A stretch of 20,899 bases of DNA from JBDREF01 sp043820045 (GTDB lineage Bacteria; Planctomycetota; Phycisphaerae; Sedimentisphaerales; Anaerobacaceae), in contig JBDREF010000001.1 of assembly GCA_043820045.1 (NCBI GenBank), forward strand, positions 1-20,899. The letters are read 5' to 3'. A program made the translations under genes and the position numbers. Shown here in pieces: positions 1-6,911 of the stretch (position 1 is the stretch's first letter; each line of letters opens with the position of its first letter). The notes below the pieces were generated by a model, which was not told the DNA's origin, searched no databases, and worked only from the letters and a program-made list of their open reading frames with translations.

Positions 1-556
1 TCGCTGGTAATTACTTGCACAGAACCCTGATCCACCGCCAGGCGACTATGGGGATTTGAGTATCTGAAATATGTTTTCCTCAAGCTATCCTTAGAAAAGA
101 GCAAACAAAACCAACACTATGTGCCCAATCATTGGTTAGCAAACGCCATACCATGGCACGACTATCCTGCCGACCCAATGCCGCGATTCGCTGTAAAACC
201 CTGACATAACTGCACTTAGATTACAATACAGACACGGGATGATCTTTAGAGAAGACATGCACGGCACGATTGTTTCCCAGATTTGAGAATCGCCGGGGGT
301 ACAAGTTCTCAGTTATGGGACGCCTTGCTGCCACGGCACCTCGAAATACCTTCGCAGGGGGTTTCTGAACCGTGGTTTTCAGAGGCAGATTTACGATTCG
401 CCTGAGAGCAAGACCAGCCCTCGATGCTCAACACTAATCGCGCTGTGGGCCTTTTTCACACGACCGTTTTCAGCATCGAGGCATGGAAATCCTGGCATCC
501 TGAAGATTGACCGGACAACCATCGAGGCCGGATTCATCGTACGCCGTCGTTGAATG
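1..556. other. Gene-free stretch
   Basis: I read all six frames and found no recognisable protein, tRNA or rRNA. Short open frames exist but look like random sequence, and none has a convincing ribosome-binding site or family motif. The stretch lies 3' of the minus-strand Rrf2 gene that ends at 557, so it may be its untranslated tail plus an intergenic region. The only structure I can point to is the 10-bp inverted repeat at 419-481, listed separately. No terminator with a clear T-tract was seen for the minus-strand gene. Confidence 0.6.
419..481. repeat. Inverted repeat, 10-bp perfect arms
   Basis: CCTCGATGCT at 419-428 is exactly complementary to AGCATCGAGG at 472-481, with a 43-base loop. 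Inside the loop TGTG and CACA could pair again around a GGCCTTTTT core, so a two-level hairpin is possible in RNA. It lies about 75 bases past the stop of the minus-strand Rrf2 gene. It has no adjacent T-tract, so a simple intrinsic terminator is not well supported; a structured 3' end or small RNA is possible but unproven. Confidence 0.4.
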
Positions 557-991
557 CTATATCTGGTAATTGGGTTCTTTATCGCTCTTTGCCATGTCAA
601 CAAGACTCTGAAGCGTCATCGAATGCAAGACCTCCATTACCGCTTTCTGCACTTGAGCCCATACTTGCCGGGTAACGCAATCCTCTGCTCTCACGCAGTA
701 GCTGTCGTCCTCGACGCACTCAGTCGTAATGACAGGCCCCTCCAGGCAAATGAAACAATCGCTCAGTCTGATCTGGCTGGGTAATTTGGCCAGGACGTAC
801 CCCCCTTTGGGACCTCTAACACTTCTGACAATCCCCGACGATTTGAGTATGGCCATCAACTGTTCGAGATATTTCACAGACAATTCCTGGTGCCGGGCAA
901 TAGTCTTCAGGCGCAAAGCTCCTTTTCCGTAGTTCTCCGCCAATTCCAGTATTGCCCGCATGCCGTATCTCGTTCGTGTCGAAAGTTTCAT
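557..991 (-). CDS. Rrf2-family transcriptional regulator, Fe-S type
   Basis: 144-residue Rrf2/IscR-type DNA-binding protein. The N-terminal winged helix-turn-helix (about residues 1-80) has the family signature STRTRYGMRAILELA, a recognition region around LSVKYLEQL and the wing RGPKGGYVL. Cysteines C92, C99 and C105 (C-X6-C-X5-C) sit where IscR, NsrR and RirA hold an Fe-S cluster; C79 and C82 are extra. It probably senses Fe-S status, redox or sulfur supply and represses nearby genes. It is divergent from a second Rrf2 gene. A strong SD (GGAGAAG on the minus strand, 996-1002) sits just upstream of the ATG. The C-terminus is PNYQI, a tail ending in free isoleucine that recurs in two neighbouring proteins. 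Family assignment is firm; the specific signal and targets are inferred. Confidence 0.9.
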   Translation of the reverse strand: MKLSTRTRYGMRAILELAENYGKGALRLKTIARHQELSVKYLEQLMAILKSSGIVRSVRGPKGGYVLAKLPSQIRLSDCFICLEGPVITTECVEDDSYCVRAEDCVTRQVWAQVQKAVMEVLHSMTLQSLVDMAKSDKEPNYQI

Positions 992-1025
992 AATACTTCT
1001 CCAGTTATCCCCACCCCACGAGTAG

Positions 1026-1034
1026 AGTATAATA
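1026..1034 (-). promoter_or_regulatory. Candidate -10 for the minus-strand Rrf2 gene
   Basis: Read on the minus strand, this stretch gives overlapping TATTAT and TATACT hexamers about 35-40 bases upstream of the start at 991. No good -35 hexamer was found at the usual distance, so the promoter may be activated or weak. Confidence 0.35.
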
Positions 1035-1083
1035 CGAATTTGCTAATTCTCGATACTGAAAATTTCGACAAAACGCCCGAAAA

Positions 1084-1099
1084 TCCACGATTCTGTGGA
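1084..1099. promoter_or_regulatory. Small inverted repeat between the two Rrf2 genes
   Basis: TCCAC at 1084-1088 and GTGGA at 1095-1099 form a 16-base dyad with a 6-base centre. It lies midway in the 219-base gap between the divergent regulators, where an auto-regulatory operator would be expected. Only five bases per arm match, so this is a candidate only. Confidence 0.25.
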
Positions 1100-1137
1100 A
1101 AAGAAGACTTTTTTCAGTTTTTTTTCAAAATAACCTG

Positions 1138-1166
1138 TTGACAGAAGTTGGCCTTTGCGATATTAT
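1138..1166 (+). promoter_or_regulatory. Strong sigma70-type promoter for the second Rrf2 gene
   Basis: TTGACA at 1138-1143 is a perfect -35 and TATTAT at 1161-1166 a near-perfect -10, with a 17-base spacer. Transcription should start near 1173, about 38 bases before the ATG at 1211. A promoter this close to consensus usually needs a repressor, and the two Rrf2 proteins encoded on either side are the obvious candidates. Confidence 0.75.
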
Positions 1167-1210
1167 AGTATTCCGATTGGTTTAGTGATAATTGAATATG
1201 GGTTTCAGAA

Positions 1211-1657
1211 ATGAAAATATCCAAGAAATGCCAATACGCTTTGAAGGCTTTATTTGAACTCGCTTGGCGCGACAGCGGAAAACCGGTGAAAACACACCGC
1301 ATCGCGGATGCCCAGCGGATGTCGGCACGTTTCACCGAGATCATCCTTAACGAACTCAAGCACGGCGGCTTCGTCGAGTCAAAACGCGGAAATGAAGGCG
1401 GCTACATGCTCGCTCGGGACGCCGGAGACCTGACGGTCCGGGAGGTCGTCGAGTATATACAGGGCCCGATTTCGTTGGTCCCGGACGCCGCAAAACCCGC
1501 CGGGGCAGCGGCGTTCCTGGGAAATGAAGCATTCAGGGAGCTTTGGAATGAGGTAAACGATGCTGTCCGTAATGTTTGCGGCGGCAAGACCTTCGCCGAC
1601 CTTGTCGAATTCGAGCGAAGCAGCAGAGTAAGTTGTCTGCCAAACTACAATATTTAG
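1211..1657 (+). CDS. Rrf2-family transcriptional regulator, CymR-like, no Fe-S cysteine triad
   Basis: 148 residues. The N-terminal winged helix is clear: KISKKCQYALKALFELA, then MSARFTEIILNELKHGGFV and the wing RGNEGGYMLAR, followed by the Rrf2 phrase EYIQGPISLV (about 80-90). Unlike its divergent neighbour it lacks the C-X5/6-C-X5-C cluster ligands; its few cysteines are scattered. In that it resembles CymR, the Rrf2 repressor of cysteine metabolism in Firmicutes, which acts in complex with CysK. The C-terminus is PNYNI, a Tyr-x-Ile tail as in CymR. It is the first gene of the plus-strand series leading to the cys cluster, which supports a role in sulfur-dependent control. GC looks higher than in cysHDN. 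Family certain; effector and CysK partnership inferred. Confidence 0.87.
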   Translation: MKISKKCQYALKALFELAWRDSGKPVKTHRIADAQRMSARFTEIILNELKHGGFVESKRGNEGGYMLARDAGDLTVREVVEYIQGPISLVPDAAKPAGAAAFLGNEAFRELWNEVNDAVRNVCGGKTFADLVEFERSSRVSCLPNYNI

Positions 1658-1745
1658 ATTCCAAGAGGAAAAGTCAGCAGGTTTAGAGCTGCTCGAATTC
1701 GAAGCCTGTCAATACGGATACGACGCTAATCGAGGTGTAAAGTAT

Positions 1746-1967
1746 ATGGAATCACATATCAGGAGCATAGCGAAGGCAATTACCTGGCGTGTCGGCGGCA
1801 CAGTTGTCACGTTTGCAGTTGCCTGGATTCTGACTCACGAACTCGAGTTGGCAGCCCAAATCGGTGCCCTGGATACGGCTATTAAAGTCGGAGCTTTCTA
1901 TATGCACGAACGAATGTGGAATCGACTGAGTTTCGGCAAGAAGCAAGCGCCGGAGTATCAAATATGA
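1746..1967 (+). CDS. DUF2061 small membrane protein
   Basis: 73 residues with two predicted membrane helices (about 14-33 and 38-54) and the conserved family ending HERMWNRLSFGKK. DUF2061 proteins have no established function but, as I recall, are often found beside sulfate-activation genes (cysD/cysN), as here. The SD is GAGGTG about 8 bases before the ATG. It is the only membrane protein inside the sulfur cluster; no sulfate permease is encoded in the window. The last residues are PEYQI, almost the same tail as the two Rrf2 regulators although the proteins are not related. A tail fragment of a second copy lies just downstream at 2046-2111. Possible roles are a transport subunit, a membrane anchor or a sensor; I cannot choose from sequence. 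Confidence 0.8.
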   Translation: MESHIRSIAKAITWRVGGTVVTFAVAWILTHELELAAQIGALDTAIKVGAFYMHERMWNRLSFGKKQAPEYQI

Positions 1968-2030
1968 GTATTCCCGGCATTTTAGCAAAGGCATTCGGGC
2001 CACAGAATATACTTGGACAAACGTGCGAAT

Positions 2031-2052
2031 CAAGAACGTTAAGATGTTCTTG
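2031..2052. promoter_or_regulatory. Perfect 7-bp dyad upstream of cysH, candidate operator
   Basis: CAAGAAC (2031-2037) and GTTCTTG (2046-2052) are exact inverted copies separated by 8 bases. The 22-base size and spacing suit a dimeric winged-helix repressor such as Rrf2. It lies about 90 bases upstream of the chosen cysH start. Its right arm overlaps the DUF2061 remnant, so a coding-sequence coincidence is possible. Confidence 0.4.
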
Positions 2053-2111
2053 TTCGTGAAAGAATGTGGAACCGGCTGAATTTGGGCGGAAAAAAGAAAC
2101 CAGAATATTAC
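2046..2111 (+). pseudogene. C-terminal remnant of a second DUF2061 gene
   Basis: In the cysH reading frame this stretch encodes VRERMWNRLNLGGKKKPEYY, a clear match to the end of the intact DUF2061 protein 140 bases upstream (HERMWNRLSFGKKQAPEYQI). The membrane helices and start are missing and the frame is closed by a TAA at 2040-2042, so it is a broken copy. It runs open into cysH without a stop, which could mislead a gene caller into adding 26 residues to CysH. It suggests that cysHDN once carried its own DUF2061 gene, or that a tandem pair collapsed by recombination. Confidence 0.7.
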
Positions 2112-2141
2112 ACCTTATTTTTTTCAAAAGGCATCTGTGAA

Positions 2142-2891
2142 ATGATTACAGATATTAAGAGTCTGAAAGAACAGTTGGCAGATGAGACAGAAGGCTACTC
2201 TGCAGAAGAGTTGTTAAAGCTTATGGCGGAGCGGTTCGGAGATCGAGTGGCATTAGCAACGAGCTTCGGTGCCGAGGACCAGATTTTGACTGATATGCTC
2301 TGCAGAATAAACAACAGACCTTCGATATTTACGCTGGATACAGGAAGGTTGCCGGAGGAGACCTACGAAGTAATGCAGGCAACACGAGAAAGGTACAGGA
2401 TTCAGATAGATGTATTATTCCCCGATTACAAAGAAGTTGAAGAGATGGTTAACAGTTTTGGTCCCAACCTTTTCCATGCGAGCATTGAAGCACGTAAACT
2501 TTGCTGCAGAGTTCGCAAGATCGAGCCATTGAAAAGGAAGCTAAGCGGGCTACAGGTATGGATATGCGGCCTGAGAGCTGAACAGTCAGTAACTCGTACC
2601 GATTTGCAGCGAATTGAACTTGATGAAAATTTCGGCCTTATAAAGGTATCTCCCCTGGTGGACTGGACTACAGAACAGGTTTGGCATTATATCCGTGAAA
2701 ACAAAGTGCCATATAACAAACTTCATGATAAAGGCTATTCAAGCATAGGTTGTGCACCCTGCACAAGGGCCATCCGGAACGGAGAAGATGTCCGTGCAGG
2801 AAGATGGTGGTGGGAAAAACCCGAGCATAAGGAGTGCGGACTTCACCTTGGCAAAACAGGTAATAAAGGCAAAGAGGAGGTTCGGGACTAA
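2142..2891 (+). CDS. cysH: Assimilatory APS reductase, [4Fe-4S] type
   Basis: Reduces adenylyl sulfate to sulfite with thioredoxin-type donors. 249 residues from the ATG at 2142. The adenylyl-binding loop SFGAEDQ is at 41-47 and the LDTGRLPEETY motif at about 65-75. The cluster ligands characteristic of APS-using enzymes are present: C121-C122 in KLCCRVRK and C204/C207 in GCAPC. The mobile catalytic cysteine is C232 in KECGLH. E. coli-type PAPS reductases lack the CC and CxxC pairs, so APS is the expected substrate. An in-frame ATG at 2064 is rejected because those residues are a DUF2061 remnant; AAAAGG about 10 bases before 2142 is a usable SD. The stop overlaps the cysD start by one base (TAATG), so the two are translationally coupled. 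Function very likely. Confidence 0.93.
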   Translation: MITDIKSLKEQLADETEGYSAEELLKLMAERFGDRVALATSFGAEDQILTDMLCRINNRPSIFTLDTGRLPEETYEVMQATRERYRIQIDVLFPDYKEVEEMVNSFGPNLFHASIEARKLCCRVRKIEPLKRKLSGLQVWICGLRAEQSVTRTDLQRIELDENFGLIKVSPLVDWTTEQVWHYIRENKVPYNKLHDKGYSSIGCAPCTRAIRNGEDVRAGRWWWEKPEHKECGLHLGKTGNKGKEEVRD

Positions 2892-3772
2892 TGGACCAGC
2901 TTGAAGCATTAGAGTCCCAGAGTATTTTCATATTGCGTGAAGCTTATCGCAGTTTCAAGAATCTCGTGATGCTCTGGTCTATAGGCAAAGACAGTACCGT
3001 TCTATTATGGCTTGCCAGAAAAGCCTTTTTCGGTCATGTGCCATTTCCGCTCATGCACATTGACACCATGTATAAGATTCCGAAAATGATTGAGTACAGA
3101 GACCATTTTGCACGTGAGTGGAAACTGAATCTTATTGTCGGGAAAAACATCACGGCGTTGGAGGCAAAGGAAACATTCCCGGACGGCAAATTAGATAGGC
3201 TGCAGTGCTGTGCAACTCTTAAGAGCGAGGCATTGAAACATACCCTCAGCGGTGAATGGCCGCGATGGGTGCTTGACCATTCGACAGGTCAATACATTAA
3301 GCAGGAGGGCGGAGAACCATTTACAGGAGTCATTGTCGGCGCAAGAGCTGATGAAGAAGGCAGTAGGAGCAAGGAGAGATATTTTTCTCCTCGCGATCAG
3401 CATAATGAGTGGGACGTAGGCGACCAGCCGCCGGAATTGTGGAATCAGTTCAAAACCGATTTTGCGCCGGGGACGCATGTCCGTATTCATCCATTGCTGG
3501 ACTGGACAGAGCTTAATATCTGGGAGTATATCGGCAGAGAGAATATACCCATCATTGACATTTATTTTGATCATGGTGAGGGTAAAAGGTACCGCTCTCT
3601 CGGCTGTTGGCCGTGCACTTCTCCGGTGGACTCAAATGCAAAAGACGTACGAGATGTAATTGAAGAGCTTCGCAGCGGCAAATTCTGCAACATTGCGGAA
3701 AGGTCGGGCAGAGAGCAGGACAAAGAAGACTGCGGCGGCCTCGAAACCTTACGTAGAGATGGCTATATGTAG
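2891..3772 (+). CDS. cysD: Sulfate adenylyltransferase subunit 2
   Basis: Small catalytic subunit of ATP sulfurylase, making APS from ATP and sulfate with the GTPase CysN. 293 residues, close to the usual 300. The ATP-binding PP-loop SIGKDST is at 30-36. Further family motifs are MHIDTMYKIPKMIEYRD, the GARADEEGSRSKER segment that forms the active-site wall, and WTELNIWEYI. The C-terminal part carries GCWPCT, a variant with two cysteines seen in some bacterial CysD proteins. It begins on the last base of cysH and is followed after 23 bases by cysN, so the three form one transcription unit. Confident on homology and context. Confidence 0.94.
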   Translation: MDQLEALESQSIFILREAYRSFKNLVMLWSIGKDSTVLLWLARKAFFGHVPFPLMHIDTMYKIPKMIEYRDHFAREWKLNLIVGKNITALEAKETFPDGKLDRLQCCATLKSEALKHTLSGEWPRWVLDHSTGQYIKQEGGEPFTGVIVGARADEEGSRSKERYFSPRDQHNEWDVGDQPPELWNQFKTDFAPGTHVRIHPLLDWTELNIWEYIGRENIPIIDIYFDHGEGKRYRSLGCWPCTSPVDSNAKDVRDVIEELRSGKFCNIAERSGREQDKEDCGGLETLRRDGYM

Positions 3773-3795
3773 CAGCCGCTTTACAGGACAGAGAA

Positions 3796-5634
3796 ATGAC
3801 ACAGTTGATCACAGAGAATTACAGAAAGAACGGATCGTCGAAAGAGCAGATGAACATAGTTATCATCGGCCACGTTGACCACGGCAAAAGTACGCTTATA
3901 GGCCGGCTGATGGCAGATACGCGGTCTCTTCCCAAAGGGAAACTCGATGAGGTAAAAGCCAGATGTGCCCGTAACGCAAGGCCGTTCGAATACGCTTTCT
4001 TGCTGGATGCACTAAAGGATGAACAGGCACAGGGCATCACAATTGACTCCGCCCGCTGCTTTTTCCGCTCAAAAAAACGAGAGTATATAATAATTGATGC
4101 CCCCGGCCACATCGAGTTTCTCAAGAACATGATATCGGGAGCGGCTCGGGCTGAGGCTGCACTTCTGGTAATAGACGCCAGGGAAGGTGTTCGTGAGAAC
4201 TCACGCAGGCATGGATATCTTCTTGGTATGCTGGGAATTAAACAGGTAGCAATATGTATAAATAAAATGGATATTGCAGGCTATTCGCAGAAAACCTTCG
4301 AGTCGATAAAGAATGAGTATCTTGGTTTTCTCCGCCAGATTCACGTTGAACCAATGGATTTTATCCCTTTGAGTGCCAGAGAAGGTGATAATGTGGCCAG
4401 TACGTCAGTCCGTATGCCATGGTACACGGGTAATACGGCACTTGAAACGATGGACAGTTTTACAAAAGAGACGAGCCATGTCAATAAACCGTTTCGGTTT
4501 CCTGTTCAGGACATTTATAAGTTTACGGAAGCCGGCGACGACAGAAGGATTATTGCAGGCAGAATAGAGACCGGTCGAATAAGAACAGGCGATGAGGTTA
4601 TCTTCCTTCCTTCAGAAAAGAAATCGACAATTGTAACCATAGAATGTTTTAACGCGCCTGTTCAGACAGAAGCCCGTTGCGGCCAATCGACAGGTTTTAC
4701 TCTTGACCGGCAGGTTTACATAAAACCTGGTGAGCTGATGTGCAAAACAAATGAGCCGTCTGCCAGAGTAGGTTCTCATTTGAAGGCAAATATTTTCTGG
4801 ATGGCTCGTCAGCCCATGATAAAAGACAAGCGTTATAAGATTAAACTCGCAGGAGTCAGGGCGCCCGTTTGGCTTCGGCAGATAATCAATGTGCTTGATG
4901 CGTCTGATCTTACGACGGACTCAAATCGCCAGCAGATTGAAAGGCACGATGTTGCCGAGTGCATACTTGAAACCCTTAAACCGGTAGCATTTGACACTTC
5001 ACAGGATTTATCACAAACCGGACGTTTTGTGATAATCGATAATTACGAGATTGCCGGCGGCGGAATAGTTCTTGATTCCGCACAAAATGTGACTAACCGG
5101 ATTACCGAGCGGGTCGAACAAAGGGAAAAAAGATGGGAGCGAAGCAGCATCACACCCGAAGTAAGAACAGGCAGGTACAATCAGCGTTCAACTCTGGTGC
5201 TTATCTGCGGTTCTGCAGGATTAGCCAAGGAAAAACTGGCTAAAGCTCTGGAGGAAAATCTTTTTAATGACGGCAGGTTTGTCTATTATCTTGGTCTGTC
5301 CAACAGTCTGCTCGGCATAGATGCCGGTATGGATATCAGTGAATCGGGGGAACGTGATGAATACATCAGGCAACTCGGAGAAATATCGCATCTGTTTACA
5401 GATGCGGGGATGATACTCATAACCACAGTCAGCAATCTTGACGACTATGAACTTGAAACGATCAATACGCTTAATAAGCCTAATGACTGCAGAGTAATCA
5501 ACATAGGCCTGAATCGCTTCAGCAGGACAAATGTTGACCTCCAGATTGACAGCCTGAATGATGTCGCAGATGCTGTCAACAGAATCAAGGAACTCCTGAC
5601 GACAAAGAAATACCTGATAGAGTACTATTTGTAA
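3796..5634 (+). CDS. cysN: Sulfate adenylyltransferase subunit 1 with degenerate APS-kinase-like domain
   Basis: 612 residues. Residues 18-440 form the EF-Tu-like GTPase that drives APS synthesis by CysD: G1 GHVDHGKS 25-32, G2 GITID 80-84, G3 DAPGH 101-105, G4 NKMD 156-159 and SAR at 193. The DAPGHIEFLKNM form is typical of CysNC fusions. Residues about 465-612 align with APS kinase (CysC) but look inactive: the Walker A is GSAGLAKE (472-479), lacking the last Gly and the Ser/Thr; DGDNVR is replaced by LGLSNSLL; and the lid region seems deleted. SERDEYIRQLGEISHLF is recognisable from CysC. Loss of kinase activity fits the APS-type CysH, which needs no PAPS; the domain may be regulatory or structural. 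SD AGGA lies upstream of 3796. The protein ends EYYL. Base composition is lower in GC than in metY onward. Confidence 0.92.
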   Translation: MTQLITENYRKNGSSKEQMNIVIIGHVDHGKSTLIGRLMADTRSLPKGKLDEVKARCARNARPFEYAFLLDALKDEQAQGITIDSARCFFRSKKREYIIIDAPGHIEFLKNMISGAARAEAALLVIDAREGVRENSRRHGYLLGMLGIKQVAICINKMDIAGYSQKTFESIKNEYLGFLRQIHVEPMDFIPLSAREGDNVASTSVRMPWYTGNTALETMDSFTKETSHVNKPFRFPVQDIYKFTEAGDDRRIIAGRIETGRIRTGDEVIFLPSEKKSTIVTIECFNAPVQTEARCGQSTGFTLDRQVYIKPGELMCKTNEPSARVGSHLKANIFWMARQPMIKDKRYKIKLAGVRAPVWLRQIINVLDASDLTTDSNRQQIERHDVAECILETLKPVAFDTSQDLSQTGRFVIIDNYEIAGGGIVLDSAQNVTNRITERVEQREKRWERSSITPEVRTGRYNQRSTLVLICGSAGLAKEKLAKALEENLFNDGRFVYYLGLSNSLLGIDAGMDISESGERDEYIRQLGEISHLFTDAGMILITTVSNLDDYELETINTLNKPNDCRVINIGLNRFSRTNVDLQIDSLNDVADAVNRIKELLTTKKYLIEYYL

Positions 5635-5664
5635 TCGGCTTTTGAAGAAAAACGATAAGATTAT

Positions 5665-6894
5665 ATGAAAACAGATACATTAGCAATACACGGGGGTTTT
5701 GCTGGCGACAGCGGCAGCGGCGCCACGGCTGTTCCGATCTGGCAAACTGTCTCCTACGCCTACAAGACCGCTCAGGAGATTGCGGATGCCTTTGCCGGCA
5801 AAGCGCCGGGGTACATCTATACCCGGATCGCAAACCCGACTTCAACCGCCCTTGAGGGCCGGCTTACGGAACTTGAAAACGGGATTGGCTGCATCGCAAC
5901 CTCCAGCGGCATGGCGGCGATCGCATCGGCCGTGATAGCGCTGGTCAGGGCCGGCGACGAGATGATTGCCGCCGCTGGTATATTCGGCGGAACGGTGTCT
6001 TTGTTCGAGAACACGCTGAGCAGATTCGGCATAAAGACAACTCTGGTCGATGTTGCTGATACGAAGAACTTTGAAAATGCGATGAACAGCAAGACGAAGT
6101 TGATTTTTGTCGAGACCATTGGCAATCCTCGGATGGACGTGCCCGATATACCTGCTATCGCCGAAATCGCTCACAAAGCCAACATACCGCTGGTTGTCGA
6201 TAACACCGTTACCACACCGGTTGTTTTCAAGCCCGGCGAGTTCGGTGCTGATATTGTCGTTCACTCGACGTCGAAGTTCATCAACGGTCACGGCACCGCC
6301 ATAGGCGGAGCGATTATCGATACCGGCAACTACAATTGGCGAAAAGGGGCATTCGATGACATAAAACAGTTGTCTCAGCGAGTGGGTCAGTTGGCATTTC
6401 TGGCACACCTGCGAAGCGTGATCTATCGTGACTTAGGCGGCTGCCCGGCCCCGATTAATTCCTTTCTGATGCTGCAGGGTCTGGAGACTCTGCCGTGCAG
6501 AATGACCAGGCACTGTGAAAATACAAAGAAACTGGCTCACTTCCTGCAGTCGCATCCGAGAGTATCGTGGGTGAACTATCCCGGCTTGGAGAATAATCCA
6601 TTCCGCGACAGGGTTGCCAAATTGTTTGGCGGTTGCGGCGGCGGACTGCTCACGCTCGGTCTTGGTGACCGCACAAGGGCTTTTGCTTTCATAGATTCCC
6701 TGAAGCTGGCGAAGAACCTTGCGAACCTGGGAGATGCCAAGACATTGGTGGTCCATCCGGCCTCGACCATATTTCACGAATTCTCCGAGGACGAGAAACG
6801 AGCGATGGGAGTCTCCGAAGATATGGTCAGAGTTTCAGTGGGCATAGAGGATTTCGAGGACATAAAAGCTGATTTCGAACAGGCTATACCGTAA
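5665..6894 (+). CDS. metY: O-acetylhomoserine sulfhydrylase (thiocarboxylate-dependent type by context)
   Basis: PLP enzyme of the Cys/Met metabolism family, 409 residues, which makes homocysteine from O-acetylhomoserine. Landmarks are SSGMAAI near 80, the IGNPRMDVPD loop near 142-151, VVDNTV and the PLP lysine K204 in HSTSKFINGHG. The start at 5665 gives the family-typical beginning MKTDTLAIHGGF; the SD is weak. It lies 30 bases after cysN and 17 before a ThiS-like carrier. In Wolinella succinogenes a MetY encoded beside HcyS/HcyF/HcyD takes sulfur from the carrier thiocarboxylate rather than free sulfide. The same neighbours are here, so I infer the same donor. O-succinylhomoserine as acceptor cannot be excluded. 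No metX is visible in the window. Confidence 0.9.
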   Translation: MKTDTLAIHGGFAGDSGSGATAVPIWQTVSYAYKTAQEIADAFAGKAPGYIYTRIANPTSTALEGRLTELENGIGCIATSSGMAAIASAVIALVRAGDEMIAAAGIFGGTVSLFENTLSRFGIKTTLVDVADTKNFENAMNSKTKLIFVETIGNPRMDVPDIPAIAEIAHKANIPLVVDNTVTTPVVFKPGEFGADIVVHSTSKFINGHGTAIGGAIIDTGNYNWRKGAFDDIKQLSQRVGQLAFLAHLRSVIYRDLGGCPAPINSFLMLQGLETLPCRMTRHCENTKKLAHFLQSHPRVSWVNYPGLENNPFRDRVAKLFGGCGGGLLTLGLGDRTRAFAFIDSLKLAKNLANLGDAKTLVVHPASTIFHEFSEDEKRAMGVSEDMVRVSVGIEDFEDIKADFEQAIP

Positions 6895-6911
6895 ACTTTC
6901 AAGGAGCTAAA

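Noticed and set aside
2064..2141. In-frame upstream ATG that would lengthen CysH by 26 residues
   Set aside because: The added residues match the DUF2061 C-terminus, not any CysH, and ATG 2142 gives a normal APS-reductase start.
3796..5634. Functional bifunctional CysN/CysC with APS kinase activity
   Set aside because: The P-loop and DGDNVR motifs are degenerate and the lid is missing, so kinase activity is unlikely.
5842..6408. 188-codon minus-strand open frame
   Set aside because: Antisense to metY, no recognisable domain, no SD.
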